Source: Spirochaetales bacterium (GTDB lineage Bacteria; Spirochaetota; Spirochaetia; JAGLYY01). Taken from it: DNA of 31,442 nucleotides. Positions 22,120 to 29,990 of this stretch are shown here, one piece after another (the stretch's first letter is position 1; every line of letters begins with the position of its first letter). The notes beneath the pieces were generated by a model that saw only the letters and a program-made list of their open reading frames with translations, made no database searches and was not told the DNA's origin. A program made the position numbers and the translations under genes. The stretch spans positions 1-31,442 of the forward strand of contig JAGLYY010000132.1 in assembly GCA_023131935.1 (NCBI GenBank), read 5' to 3'.

Positions 22120-24200
22120 TTGTCCTTCACTCCCGCGAATACTCCGAGGGGCACCTCAACGAAAAGGGGCCGTTTTACATTCTCGGTATAATCATCCCTA
22201 TGCCCCTCCTCAGCGAGGAGACGTTCGATGATAGGAGTGCAGGTTTTTCCCCCACAGGAACCCATACCGCTTCTGGTCGCGGCCTTGATCTCGTTCATAT
22301 CTGTCATCCCCTCCCGGATATGGGAACGGACCTCCCCCGCGGTAACCCTTTCACATCGGCATACTATAGTGTCATCGGTAATCCGGCTTATTGGTTCATC
22401 CAGCGGAACGGTTACCTCAGGGTCCTGAACCCGAATTCCGGCCGCCCTGTCAGATGTTCCCCGGGGAACCTGTATCTTCACAATCCATGTTCCCTTTCTC
22501 TTTCCAGCCTTTCGGATTGCGAGGACAGGAAAATCCCCCAGGGCTGTTCCCTCTTGATCGAGGGCGGTAACAAGGCTCCCCGCTTCAAGCCTCTCCTCGG
22601 AAAATTCGAAGGGGATGCTTACGGTGGGAAATTCTGTATCTTTCCTGCCGTCAACAATGGTTATCGCGAGGCCCGGACAGATGACAAGACACTTACCGCA
22701 TCCGGTACATCCCTTCCCCTGTTCATTCTCCCGGTATTCAGGAACTTTCATGATATCCCCGGGATCGATGGTAATAAGATTAAAAGGACAGACCGATGTA
22801 CAGGGATTGCAGGGGATCTCCTGGTCACAGTGAAATACGGGATATACCCCCTTCCCGTAGTAAGAATCATCCAACTCCCGGACCGGACCTGGCTGGGATT
22901 TCAGGATGTTCATGGTTTCGTACCAATCCTCCGGTATGGAACCGGATGAAACCCCCAGGGTCCTGGCTATTTCCAGTCCCCGGATCCTGCCAGAAAACAT
23001 AGCCGCTGAAGCTTCAGCAATCTCCTCCGCGTCACCGGCGGCAAAAACCTTCATCCCATACTCTTTCGCTTTCAGGTAAAACTCATCTACCGGATCCAGC
23101 CCGACAGCAATCAGGATCGTATCGCAGGCAAAGGTTTTCTCTGTCCCGGGGACCACATTTAAATCACTATCAATTTGAGCGATGGTAACCGAATCAACAC
23201 GATCTGTCCCGTTCGCGCTTACGATTGTATGGGAGGTATAAACAGGAACTCCGCTGCGGACCAGTTTGTCACGGTGGACGGCATATCCGCCGCATTCCGT
23301 CATCGCTTCAATAAGCCCGACAACCTCAATTCCCGCCTGCAGGGCGTGATAGCCGACAATCAGGCCAACGTTCCCCCCGCCAACGATAAAAAGCCGTTCC
23401 GAGGCCTCTACCAGGTCTCTGTTTACCAGTGTTTGAAAGGCTCCCGCTCCGTAAACCCCGGGAAGGGTATTGCCTTTAAATACCAGGGATTTCTCCCGGG
23501 CGCCGGTTGTTACCAGCAGGATTTCGGGTTCGCTCAACACATAGTTTTTCCCATCCTTCAGGATTCCAACCTTGTTATCACTGAATACTGCCAGGGCGGT
23601 GCTATTGGTCCATACTTCAACACATGAGAATTCCTCAAGATCATTTTCAAGTATCTTCGCGATATCGATTCCCCGGGTTCCCGCGTATACAGCTTCAATG
23701 GAACCAAAAAAACGATGGGTCTGGAGGACAAGTTTCCCCCCTAAATCCTGTTTATCATCGATAAGCAGACATCGGACACCCGCCTTACCCAGCTCGAGAG
23801 CCGCGGACATCCCCGCGGGGCCTCCCCCAAGGATAAGAACCGGGACCTCTATCTTTTCCGTCTTCCGGCTTTCCGGTACTTCCCGGATCTTCGGGAGCTC
23901 AGGCAGTCCATCCATAGGTTCAACATGGATCCCCTCCTCTACAGGCGTCATACATGACTTTACCGGAATTCCATCCATTAATACCAAACACTGGGAGCAT
24001 TGACCGTTCGCGCAAAACATACCGACAGGAGCGTCATCTTTCTGATGATGACCAAATACCCTTACTCCATTGGCAAAAAGGGCGGAAGATATCATCTCCC
24101 CCCCCCTCGCTTTAACAGCCATCCCTTTCCAGTAAAACCTCACCCTCTCCCTGTCCGGCACGGATAACACAGGATGAGACCTAACGCGCAGTTCTTCCAT
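22116..24200 (-). CDS. Fused alpha-type subunit: 2Fe-2S, FAD/NAD oxidoreductase, 2x[4Fe-4S], BFD-like
   Basis: This 694-residue electron-transfer protein unites what are often separate subunits. Residues 1-95 form a SoxA/HcnA-type [2Fe-2S] domain (Cys63, Cys68, Cys71, Cys83). Residues 118-415 form a disulfide-oxidoreductase-like domain with FAD motif GGGPAG (125-130) and second nucleotide motif GGGNVG (274-279). Residues 455-512 carry two [4Fe-4S] motifs (Cys458/464/467/471 and Cys498/501/504/508). The C-terminus has a BFD-type [2Fe-2S] site (Cys614, Cys616, Cys649, Cys654). It would take electrons from the DAO-type subunit and pass them to NAD or ferredoxin. TTGAGGACCC precedes the ATG. It is the first gene of the operon. 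Confidence 0.9.
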   Translation of the reverse strand: MEELRVRSHPVLSVPDRERVRFYWKGMAVKARGGEMISSALFANGVRVFGHHQKDDAPVGMFCANGQCSQCLVLMDGIPVKSCMTPVEEGIHVEPMDGLPELPKIREVPESRKTEKIEVPVLILGGGPAGMSAALELGKAGVRCLLIDDKQDLGGKLVLQTHRFFGSIEAVYAGTRGIDIAKILENDLEEFSCVEVWTNSTALAVFSDNKVGILKDGKNYVLSEPEILLVTTGAREKSLVFKGNTLPGVYGAGAFQTLVNRDLVEASERLFIVGGGNVGLIVGYHALQAGIEVVGLIEAMTECGGYAVHRDKLVRSGVPVYTSHTIVSANGTDRVDSVTIAQIDSDLNVVPGTEKTFACDTILIAVGLDPVDEFYLKAKEYGMKVFAAGDAEEIAEASAAMFSGRIRGLEIARTLGVSSGSIPEDWYETMNILKSQPGPVRELDDSYYGKGVYPVFHCDQEIPCNPCTSVCPFNLITIDPGDIMKVPEYRENEQGKGCTGCGKCLVICPGLAITIVDGRKDTEFPTVSIPFEFSEERLEAGSLVTALDQEGTALGDFPVLAIRKAGKRKGTWIVKIQVPRGTSDRAAGIRVQDPEVTVPLDEPISRITDDTIVCRCERVTAGEVRSHIREGMTDMNEIKAATRSGMGSCGGKTCTPIIERLLAEEGHRDDYTENVKRPLFVEVPLGVFAGVKDK

Positions 24201-24353
24201 GGGTCCTCAATAGTTGTGTAGCATTGCCCCTACTGTAAAGCGACTTGCGGAGGAAGGCAAGAGTTTTCTTAGAGAAAATCTTTGTGAAAATCCATTGGAC
24301 AAAACATCATTTTTGATACACAATAGTGGGAAACTTTTTTCAGTGAGACATTC

Positions 24354-26471
24354 TTGAATTATACCGGTATCATCGAGATTAATAAAACAGGAAAAGTCCT
24401 CTTTCTCAATCCTCAATTCGCGGAAATTTTCGGATATGAACCTTATGAATTGGTTAATGAAAGTATAGGGATCTTGATTCAGGAGCAAGTCCGGGGCGTT
24501 TTCCTGAAAAGGCTCAACCTGTTCCTCGATAATTGTATCCGGTATGGATCTGAAGGGAATTACAACGCTCCGATCGCCTTCCCGGGGTCCCATCGCGATG
24601 GATCTTCCCGGGTAATCACCATATCTCTTGCCCACTACGAAAACCACGATCAGTTTGTTTTCATTGGCCGGGAAAATCAGACAGAGGGGGAAATCACCCT
24701 ATCTGACTACATGGAGCAGTTTCCGGGAAGCGCCTGGAATATCGCCTCCGGAGCCGGGGAAATCGTTGTACAGATTAATCAGGACTTGATAATCACCTAC
24801 GCGAATTCCCTCGCGGGAGAAATATTCGGATACCCGGAAAAATCTCTTATTGGCGAAAAGTTCAACACTCTTTTCCCCCTCTCTGTATTTAAACGGTATC
24901 ACGACCTTTTCAGGAAATATCTCTATGTTGATCATGAAGATTGGCAAAAATGTAATCTGAATGACAGAATGGAACTGCTCGGGCAAACTGTTACCGGGAG
25001 GGTTATTCCCCTTGAGATTTCTTTTGGCAATTCATGGGGAAATGATGATGAAGTTCTCCTGACCTGTGTTATGCGGGAGCTTAAGACTCAGATTTCCCTC
25101 GAAAAAGAACTGCAGCGTCTTATGTTCCGGGACAGGATAACCGGCCTTGGAAACGCGGACAGCTTATACACCTATCTTAAAAGGATCGTTTCCAGGATTC
25201 CACCGGGGGTAACCCGGAGGGGATTACTCATGAGGATCGAATTGAGAGATCTGAAACGGCTGCGCCAGGGAATAGGAGATGGCGCCTGTGATGGGCTTTT
25301 TCTCGCCTCTGCCAACCGTTTACAGATCTTCAGCAGGAACCAGCCCCATAGTGCCGAAGCTTTTCAGCTCAGCAAAAAGGAACTCTGCCTTATCCTGCCA
25401 ACTTGTGAAACCGTTGGAGAAGGGGTAGCAATCGCCGGGGAAGTTATTAAAATCCTTTCAGCGCCCTTTGAACTTTCCGGGGATCACCCTGTATCATCAG
25501 TTACACTCAAAGCTGCTATCGGGATGGACTTTCTCACCCCCGGCAGGGACCCCCTCACAACCCTGACCCACGCGGAAAACGCAAAGGATTTCGCTATCGA
25601 TTCCGGTCCGAATTCTTATGCTTTTCCGGCACAGAAGAAACAGAATGAGATTATTAATCGCCTTCTTCTGGAGGAACGTCTAACGAATGCTGTACGTAAC
25701 CAACTCTTTGAGCTGCACTATCAGCCGATTGTTGACGGCGAAGACAGGGTTATCGGAATGGAGGCCCTTCTCCGATGGCGGGATTCCGATTTTGGTCTCA
25801 TTTCCCCATCAATCTTCATCCCACTAATGGAGGAGCGGGAAGACCTGCTGCTTCAAACAGGCAGCTGGGTCCTTGAAACAGCCTGCCGCCATACAGCCTA
25901 TTGGAACAGGAAGTATAAAACAGATCTCAGCGTTTTTGTAAACATCTCAGTCAGACAGTTTGAATCTGATATCGTAGAAACTGTTGGGCAGGCTTTGAAG
26001 CACTCCGGTCTCGACCCCCGGTTTCTTGAACTTGAACTTACGGAAAGCGGCCTCATGAAGGCCCCGGAAACCGCTATCTCTACCATGCATGAAATTAAGG
26101 AACGTTACCGCGGGTTGAGAATTGCTATTGATGATTTCGGCACAGGAATGTCCTCCCTTTCCTATTTTTCCAATTTTCCGGCAAATACCCTGAAAATTGA
26201 CCGCTGCTTCGTAAGCCGGATCCGGGAATGCAAGGTCCTCAACGTTATAAAAGCCATCACCTCCCTCGCAAAAAGCGCGGATATGGACCTCATAGCCGAA
26301 GGGGTAAATAACCATCGGCAGAGGGAGATCCTAACGGAAATGGGATGCAACCACTTCCAGGGGTTCAGCATAGGAGAACCAATTTCCGCGAGCGAATTTG
26401 AGGAAAACCTCTTCCCGATTAATGTACCTGACTCAGCGATGGCCGCCAGCATCTCTGAGCTTTTTGAGTGA
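24354..26471 (+). CDS. PAS-PAS-GGDEF(degenerate)-EAL cyclic-di-GMP phosphodiesterase
   Basis: This 705-residue signalling protein has two PAS domains (about 1-108 and 125-245), a GGDEF-type domain (about 255-425) and an EAL domain (about 435-680). In the GGDEF domain the active-site loop reads EAFQLSKKEL near 335-344 in place of GGDEF, so cyclase activity is not expected. The EAL domain keeps Glu470-Ala-Leu-Leu-Arg, Asn530, Glu564 (LELTES), Asp593-Asp594 (DDFGTG), Lys614 and Glu649, so it should hydrolyse c-di-GMP. No membrane helix is seen. The start is a TTG at 24354 after a modest GTGAG; a different start cannot be excluded. It diverges from the amino-acid oxidation operon with 153 bases between them. 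Confidence 0.9.
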   Translation: MNYTGIIEINKTGKVLFLNPQFAEIFGYEPYELVNESIGILIQEQVRGVFLKRLNLFLDNCIRYGSEGNYNAPIAFPGSHRDGSSRVITISLAHYENHDQFVFIGRENQTEGEITLSDYMEQFPGSAWNIASGAGEIVVQINQDLIITYANSLAGEIFGYPEKSLIGEKFNTLFPLSVFKRYHDLFRKYLYVDHEDWQKCNLNDRMELLGQTVTGRVIPLEISFGNSWGNDDEVLLTCVMRELKTQISLEKELQRLMFRDRITGLGNADSLYTYLKRIVSRIPPGVTRRGLLMRIELRDLKRLRQGIGDGACDGLFLASANRLQIFSRNQPHSAEAFQLSKKELCLILPTCETVGEGVAIAGEVIKILSAPFELSGDHPVSSVTLKAAIGMDFLTPGRDPLTTLTHAENAKDFAIDSGPNSYAFPAQKKQNEIINRLLLEERLTNAVRNQLFELHYQPIVDGEDRVIGMEALLRWRDSDFGLISPSIFIPLMEEREDLLLQTGSWVLETACRHTAYWNRKYKTDLSVFVNISVRQFESDIVETVGQALKHSGLDPRFLELELTESGLMKAPETAISTMHEIKERYRGLRIAIDDFGTGMSSLSYFSNFPANTLKIDRCFVSRIRECKVLNVIKAITSLAKSADMDLIAEGVNNHRQREILTEMGCNHFQGFSIGEPISASEFEENLFPINVPDSAMAASISELFE

Positions 26472-26517
26472 TTTCTACCAATCATTTATGCCATAAAGAA
26501 TTATAAAATCCTCAAAT

Positions 26518-26547
26518 TTGACCTACCATGCAGATAACCTGTATTAT
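26518..26547 (+). promoter_or_regulatory. Likely sigma-70 promoter of the KamA-family gene
   Basis: TTGACC (26518-26523) and TATTAT (26542-26547) are spaced 18 bases apart, and the predicted leader is about 40 bases. It starts just after the end of the EAL gene, so the radical SAM gene can be transcribed on its own. Confidence 0.45.
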
Positions 26548-26594
26548 TAAGATAGGAGTCTTATAGGCATCTCATTCTTGTAAAGGGCGGAAAG

Positions 26595-27737
26595 ATGGTC
26601 TGGAAACAAATGCTTGCCCAAAGGGTAACAAAGATTGATGAACTTGCCACCTGCCTCAAGCTCACCAGGGAGGAACTTAAGGAACTTAAGGAGGTTACCC
26701 GAATCCACCCCTTCCGGATAACCCGGCATGTCGTGGATATGATCGATCCTGAAGACCCGGATGATCCAATCCGAAAAATGTACATCCCTTCAATAGATGA
26801 ACTTGATTTTTCGGGCTCTTATGATACGAGTGGTGAGGCTTTAAATACCAGAATAACCGGTCTGCAGCATAAGTATGGCCCGACCGCCCTTTTACTTGTA
26901 ACAAACCGATGCGCGATTTACTGCAGGTACTGTTTCAGGAAACGTCTTATGAAACTCTCAAAGGATGAAATACTTTCCAGGTTTAGAGGTGCTGTTTCCT
27001 ATATCCGGGCCCATGAAGAGATAAACAACGTTCTCTTAAGCGGCGGCGATCCCCTCATGCTGCCAACTTCGGTGCTTCGGAAATTCCTTGAACAGCTCCA
27101 GGACATAAATCATCTCCACTTCATCCGGTTTGGAACAAAAATCATCACCTCTCTCCCCCAGAGGATCCTGGAGGATGATGAACTCATTGATCTTCTTAAA
27201 AAGTATAACCGGCATAAAAAACGGATCTACATGGTTACCCATATCAATCATCCCCGGGAAATTGAAAAGGAAACAAAAGAAGCGGTCCAGCGGCTTCTGG
27301 GGGCGGGAATCGCGACAAGCTGTCAAACTGTTCTCCTCCGCGGGGTGAACGACGATCCAGACACCATTGTTGATCTTATGAACGGCCTTGTAAGTATCGG
27401 GATTGCGCCCTACTATGTCTTCCAGTGCCGGCCGGTTAAGGGGGTCCGGAATAATTTCCAGACTACAATAATCGATGGGATCCGAATTCTTGATGAAGCC
27501 CGCAAGAGTCTGTCGGGTATTGCCAAACGATTTAAATACGTTATGTCTCACCCCCTCGGAAAGATAGAAATCCTCGGGACCCTTGGAGAGGAAATCATCT
27601 TCAAGGTCCATGAGGCAAAATATGTCGAACAGACAGGTATCATGTTCACCCTCCCAATCGAGGAGGTCGACGGATGGCTTCCCGAATTCCTTGAGCTTCC
27701 ACTGGAACAAGATGTGACTCCTGAAAACATCGCCTGA
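26595..27737 (+). CDS. KamA-family radical SAM/PLP aminomutase-like protein
   Basis: This 380-residue protein binds a [4Fe-4S] cluster and SAM through Cys106-x3-Cys110-x2-Cys113 (RCAIYCRYCFRKR). It has the GGDP SAM-contact motif (150-153) and a lysine-2,3-aminomutase-type barrel (THINHPREI, SCQTVLLRGVND). A candidate PLP lysine is Lys323 in SHPLGKIEILG. In Clostridium lysine 2,3-aminomutase, two aspartates (293 and 330) hold the substrate's side-chain amine. The matching places here read CRPVKG (278-283) and MSHPLGK, without acids. The enzyme is therefore probably not a lysine mutase; glutamate 2,3-aminomutase or the uncharacterised KamA-like branch is possible. The N-terminus is shorter than in true KamA. 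Confidence 0.85.
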   Translation: MVWKQMLAQRVTKIDELATCLKLTREELKELKEVTRIHPFRITRHVVDMIDPEDPDDPIRKMYIPSIDELDFSGSYDTSGEALNTRITGLQHKYGPTALLLVTNRCAIYCRYCFRKRLMKLSKDEILSRFRGAVSYIRAHEEINNVLLSGGDPLMLPTSVLRKFLEQLQDINHLHFIRFGTKIITSLPQRILEDDELIDLLKKYNRHKKRIYMVTHINHPREIEKETKEAVQRLLGAGIATSCQTVLLRGVNDDPDTIVDLMNGLVSIGIAPYYVFQCRPVKGVRNNFQTTIIDGIRILDEARKSLSGIAKRFKYVMSHPLGKIEILGTLGEEIIFKVHEAKYVEQTGIMFTLPIEEVDGWLPEFLELPLEQDVTPENIA

Positions 27738-27755
27738 ATAACCCTTAAGAAATCC

Positions 27756-28181
27756 TTATGCAGCTTTAATTTTGATGGTCCTCGGCTTTATCTCCGGGCG
27801 CTTTTCTATTTCAAGAGTCAGAACTCCATTGGCAAATTTCGCTTCAATCTTATCTCTGTCTACATCTTTGGGAAGAACGAAGCTGCGGGAGAAGGAATTA
27901 CTCTGACGCTCTCTGATAAGGTAGTTTTCCCCCTTATCCACTTTATCCTCATTCTCCTTTCCGCTCAGGGTAAGCACATTGTCTTCAAGCTTTACTTCGA
28001 TGTTCTTCTCAGAAACACCGGGCAGCTCAGCCTCAATGATGTAGCGATCTTTCTCTTCCCTTACATCAACCCTGGGCACGCTTTTGTTCCATACCGGGGT
28101 ATCCTTAAAAAGCCCATCCACCATTCTCTCGAAATCACCAAAAAGATTTCCGCTTCCATTGTATTTAGTCACGTAATGCAT
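27756..28181 (-). CDS. Hsp20/alpha-crystallin small heat-shock protein
   Basis: This 141-residue chaperone binds unfolding proteins without ATP. The alpha-crystallin domain runs from about 36 to 130, with the hallmarks VDVREEKDRYIIEAELPGV, NVLTLSGKE and the late AKFANGVLTLEIEK (the G-V-L-T-L signature). The C-terminal anchor is a KPRTIKI motif of the I-x-I type. GGAGGT precedes the ATG. It is convergent with the radical SAM gene. A perfect sigma-54 promoter lies about 45 bases upstream, so expression should depend on RpoN and an enhancer-binding activator rather than, or besides, the usual heat-shock control. Confidence 0.95.
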   Translation of the reverse strand: MHYVTKYNGSGNLFGDFERMVDGLFKDTPVWNKSVPRVDVREEKDRYIIEAELPGVSEKNIEVKLEDNVLTLSGKENEDKVDKGENYLIRERQSNSFSRSFVLPKDVDRDKIEAKFANGVLTLEIEKRPEIKPRTIKIKAA

Positions 28182-28198
28182 CTTTCGACCTCCATTAG

Positions 28199-28279
28199 TT
28201 CTTTATAGTTTCTACACATATAATAGCAATATCCGTGCCAACTGTCGCGGAAAGTGTTAATTGCTTATACTATAAAGAA
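28199..28279 (-). promoter_or_regulatory. Sigma-54 promoter of hsp20 bracketed by an 11-bp inverted repeat
   Basis: On the minus strand, 28241 down to 28225 reads TTGGCACG-N4-TTGCT, an exact match to the -24/-12 consensus, about 45 bases before the Hsp20 ATG. The promoter lies between perfect 11-bp arms TTCTTTATAGT (28199-28209) and ACTATAAAGAA (28269-28279). The far arm falls some 55-65 bases upstream of the expected start and the near arm lies in the leader. The arms could be activator or repressor half-sites. Confidence 0.75.
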
Positions 28280-28327
28280 TTATCCTTCGAGTAGCTACTG
28301 ACCCTTTTTCATCCCTATGAGGTCCTT

Positions 28328-28386
28328 GCGGCATTTTTACCCATCGTGTCATTTTAGGATATATGGTGTGTCGTTTTAACCCATCT
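28328..28386. mobile_element. Possible IS21-family terminal repeat remnant
   Basis: GTGTCATTTTA (28346-28356) and GTGTCGTTTTA (28368-28378) are 22 bases apart. A third poorer copy (GCGGCATTTTTA) begins at 28328, and TTTTACCCATC and TTTTAACCCATC occur beside the outer two. Spaced copies of a TAAAAYGACAC-type sequence next to GATGGGT recall the multiple terminal repeats of IS21-like elements. No istA or istB transposase is present, so at most an end remains. Confidence 0.3.
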
Positions 28387-28492
28387 GGCTTGTTTACTTC
28401 AAATCCATTTGTTGCATCTCATTGGAGTCCAAGATTTGCTCCTTTCAGACAGTATTTCTTTTACAATGAAGAGCGCTGTTATCCGAGGTTAA

Positions 28493-28948
28493 TCAGTTTT
28501 TCGGTTTTACATACCAGTCCCTTTTCCCATTGATAAAACCATCAATTCCATTTTTCGTTATCTTTTTCAAATTACGAATATGAGCTTCTCCGTGGTTCTC
28601 TTTTAATGAATTGAGTTTTACGCAAGTAGATTGATCTTTGCATTCCCAGCAGCCTTCATATCCTTTTTTTTGGCAGCATTTTCTTATCTTACAAAAAGGA
28701 TTACCGCCTCCACCCCTGCAGGCACTTTTACATTTTAATCTGACCAATGCTCCCAGAACTTCATAGCATTTATCATAGTGTTCAAATGCTTTAAACGGGA
28801 TACCTCTTGCCATAATATCAAATTTTTCCTGTCTTAATTCCCTTCGAAGTTCTTTCGCCATTTCCGCTATTCGTCCTTTGTGCCCGAAACAATCTCCGCA
28901 ATAAAGCCCGCAGAAGGCTACTAAATCTCTACAATTCCCGTCATGCAT
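28493..28948 (-). CDS. DUF3795 family Cys-rich protein
   Basis: This 151-residue protein begins with the DUF3795 pattern FCGLYCGDCFGHKGRI (about 12-27), where three cysteines lie close together. Later come KCKSACRGGGGNPFCKIRKCC (73-93) and GCWECKDQSTC (about 99-109). The spacing suggests a zinc or Fe-S site. The family is common in anaerobes and has no assigned function. The gene is AT-rich compared with the region before 28200 and marks the start of the accessory segment. Confidence 0.85.
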   Translation of the reverse strand: MHDGNCRDLVAFCGLYCGDCFGHKGRIAEMAKELRRELRQEKFDIMARGIPFKAFEHYDKCYEVLGALVRLKCKSACRGGGGNPFCKIRKCCQKKGYEGCWECKDQSTCVKLNSLKENHGEAHIRNLKKITKNGIDGFINGKRDWYVKPKN

Positions 28949-28967
28949 AATTCCTGCCCCTCATTTC

Positions 28968-29405
28968 CTAATAGAATATCTTTTCCCAATAGGGTTTTGC
29001 AATTTCAGTAACCTGTTTATCCCAATTGAAAAACTCTCTTCTGAGTTCCCCGGCTTTCCAGTTTCTGAATACAATTATATTCTTCAGGTGACTGTTCGCA
29101 ACATCAGAGCAAGGATGCCGCATATTCCATAAATAAATTTCATTCAATAAAGTTAATAAATCACTTTTGTTCAGCAATATCATTTGCAGTTGCATATGGA
29201 TGAGAGTATCTGCCGTTTTTTTCAGTAAATGCTTTGATTTGAACAGATTCCTTGGGACAATAATTGATGTATGCGTAGCAATAAAAACATTTAACATTCT
29301 TTTGCAACGTATAATGAATTCCCGGTTCCTGAAAAATAATATATTTCCGTACTCATAGAAAAATGCTCCTACGTTAATTCTATACGCGTATAGGCGTCGT
29401 GCCAT
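28968..29405 (-). CDS. Hypothetical protein downstream of yoeB
   Basis: This is a 145-residue frame with no recognised domain. It is rich in Leu, Asn, Lys and Arg, with a helical middle (TADTLIHMQLQMILLNKSDLLTLLNEIYLW has the look of packed helices) and an NWDKQVTEIAKPYWEKIFY end. It starts 1 base after the yoeB stop, or at a later internal ATG (about 29297). A perfect 14-bp palindrome (29380-29393) lies within its first codons. It may be a third gene of the toxin-antitoxin transcript or cassette passenger DNA. Confidence 0.4.
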   Translation of the reverse strand: MARRLYAYRINVGAFFYEYGNILFFRNREFIIRCKRMLNVFIATHTSIIVPRNLFKSKHLLKKTADTLIHMQLQMILLNKSDLLTLLNEIYLWNMRHPCSDVANSHLKNIIVFRNWKAGELRREFFNWDKQVTEIAKPYWEKIFY

Positions 29406-29406
29406 T

Positions 29407-29664
29407 TTAATAATGGAAGCGACAAGATACTATTCTGATATCATTTTGGGTAACTTCATATACAAGTCGATGTTCATTATCAATTCTTCTTGACCAACAA
29501 CCCTTTAATTGATGTTTAAGTGATTCTGGTTTCCCAATTCCTTCAAATGGAGTTCTCGTAATGTCTTTTATTAGCATATTAATTCTTTTTAGATTCTTTT
29601 TATCAGATGTTTGCCAATAAATGTAATCTTCCCATGATGCATCAGAAAAAACAATGTTCCTCAT
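29407..29664 (-). CDS. yoeB: YoeB/Txe family toxin
   Basis: This 85-residue ribosome-dependent mRNA interferase begins with the family signature IVFSDASWEDYIYWQ. The catalytic residues of E. coli YoeB (Glu46, Arg65, His83) align with Glu47, Arg66 and His84 here, and the protein ends in the expected C-x-FHY tail. YoeB binds the 70S ribosome and cuts mRNA at the A site. Its start overlaps the antitoxin stop by 4 bases (ATGA), so it is translationally coupled. All key residues are present, so it should be active. Confidence 0.95.
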   Translation of the reverse strand: MRNIVFSDASWEDYIYWQTSDKKNLKRINMLIKDITRTPFEGIGKPESLKHQLKGCWSRRIDNEHRLVYEVTQNDIRIVSCRFHY

Positions 29665-29915
29665 TCTTCAATTAACTCTTTAGTAAAACCTTTTCCAGAT
29701 CTAAGCTGGTTAAGAGAGTTCTGGAGATGTTCAGCATTGTTTTTTGTTGATACTAAATACTGAGTTTCATTTAAAGCATTAAAATCATCTACTGAAAGAA
29801 TAACAACATTTTCATTGTTTTTTCTGGTTACAATGAGTGGTTCATGGTCGTTATAGACATAATCTAGATATTTTTTTAGATTCTGACGTAAATCAGAATA
29901 ATTAACTGCATCCAT
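29661..29915 (-). CDS. yefM: YefM family antitoxin
   Basis: This 84-residue partner of YoeB has an N-terminal DNA-binding Phd/YefM fold (MDAVNYSDLRQNLKKYLDYV, HEPLIVTRK, NVVILSVDDFNAL). Its C-terminal toxin-wrapping tail ends TKELIEE. The frame stays open for 69 further codons upstream, but the ATG at 29915 has AAGGGG before it and gives the family N-terminus. It is autoregulated, most likely through the TGTACA palindrome 22 bases upstream. It is paralogous to the orphan antitoxin at 281-568. Confidence 0.94.
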   Translation of the reverse strand: MDAVNYSDLRQNLKKYLDYVYNDHEPLIVTRKNNENVVILSVDDFNALNETQYLVSTKNNAEHLQNSLNQLRSGKGFTKELIEE

Positions 29916-29936
29916 TAGCAACCCCTTGAATTTAAG

Positions 29937-29953
29937 GTACAATATTTTGTACA
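29937..29953 (-). promoter_or_regulatory. YefM operator palindrome
   Basis: GTACAA-TATT-TTGTAC is a perfect 6-bp inverted repeat that contains one full TGTACA hexamer (29948-29953). E. coli YefM is known to bind palindromes with TGTACA cores in its own promoter, so this is very likely the autoregulatory site. Confidence 0.75.
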
Positions 29954-29990
29954 AAAGAACAAGTATTTTGGTTAAAGTTAAAAAAATGAT

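Noticed and set aside
29380..29393. Palindrome CTATACGCGTATAG as a second attC or operator
   Set aside because: A simple 14-bp palindrome without attC outer boxes, located in or near the start of a doubtful gene; left as a note only.
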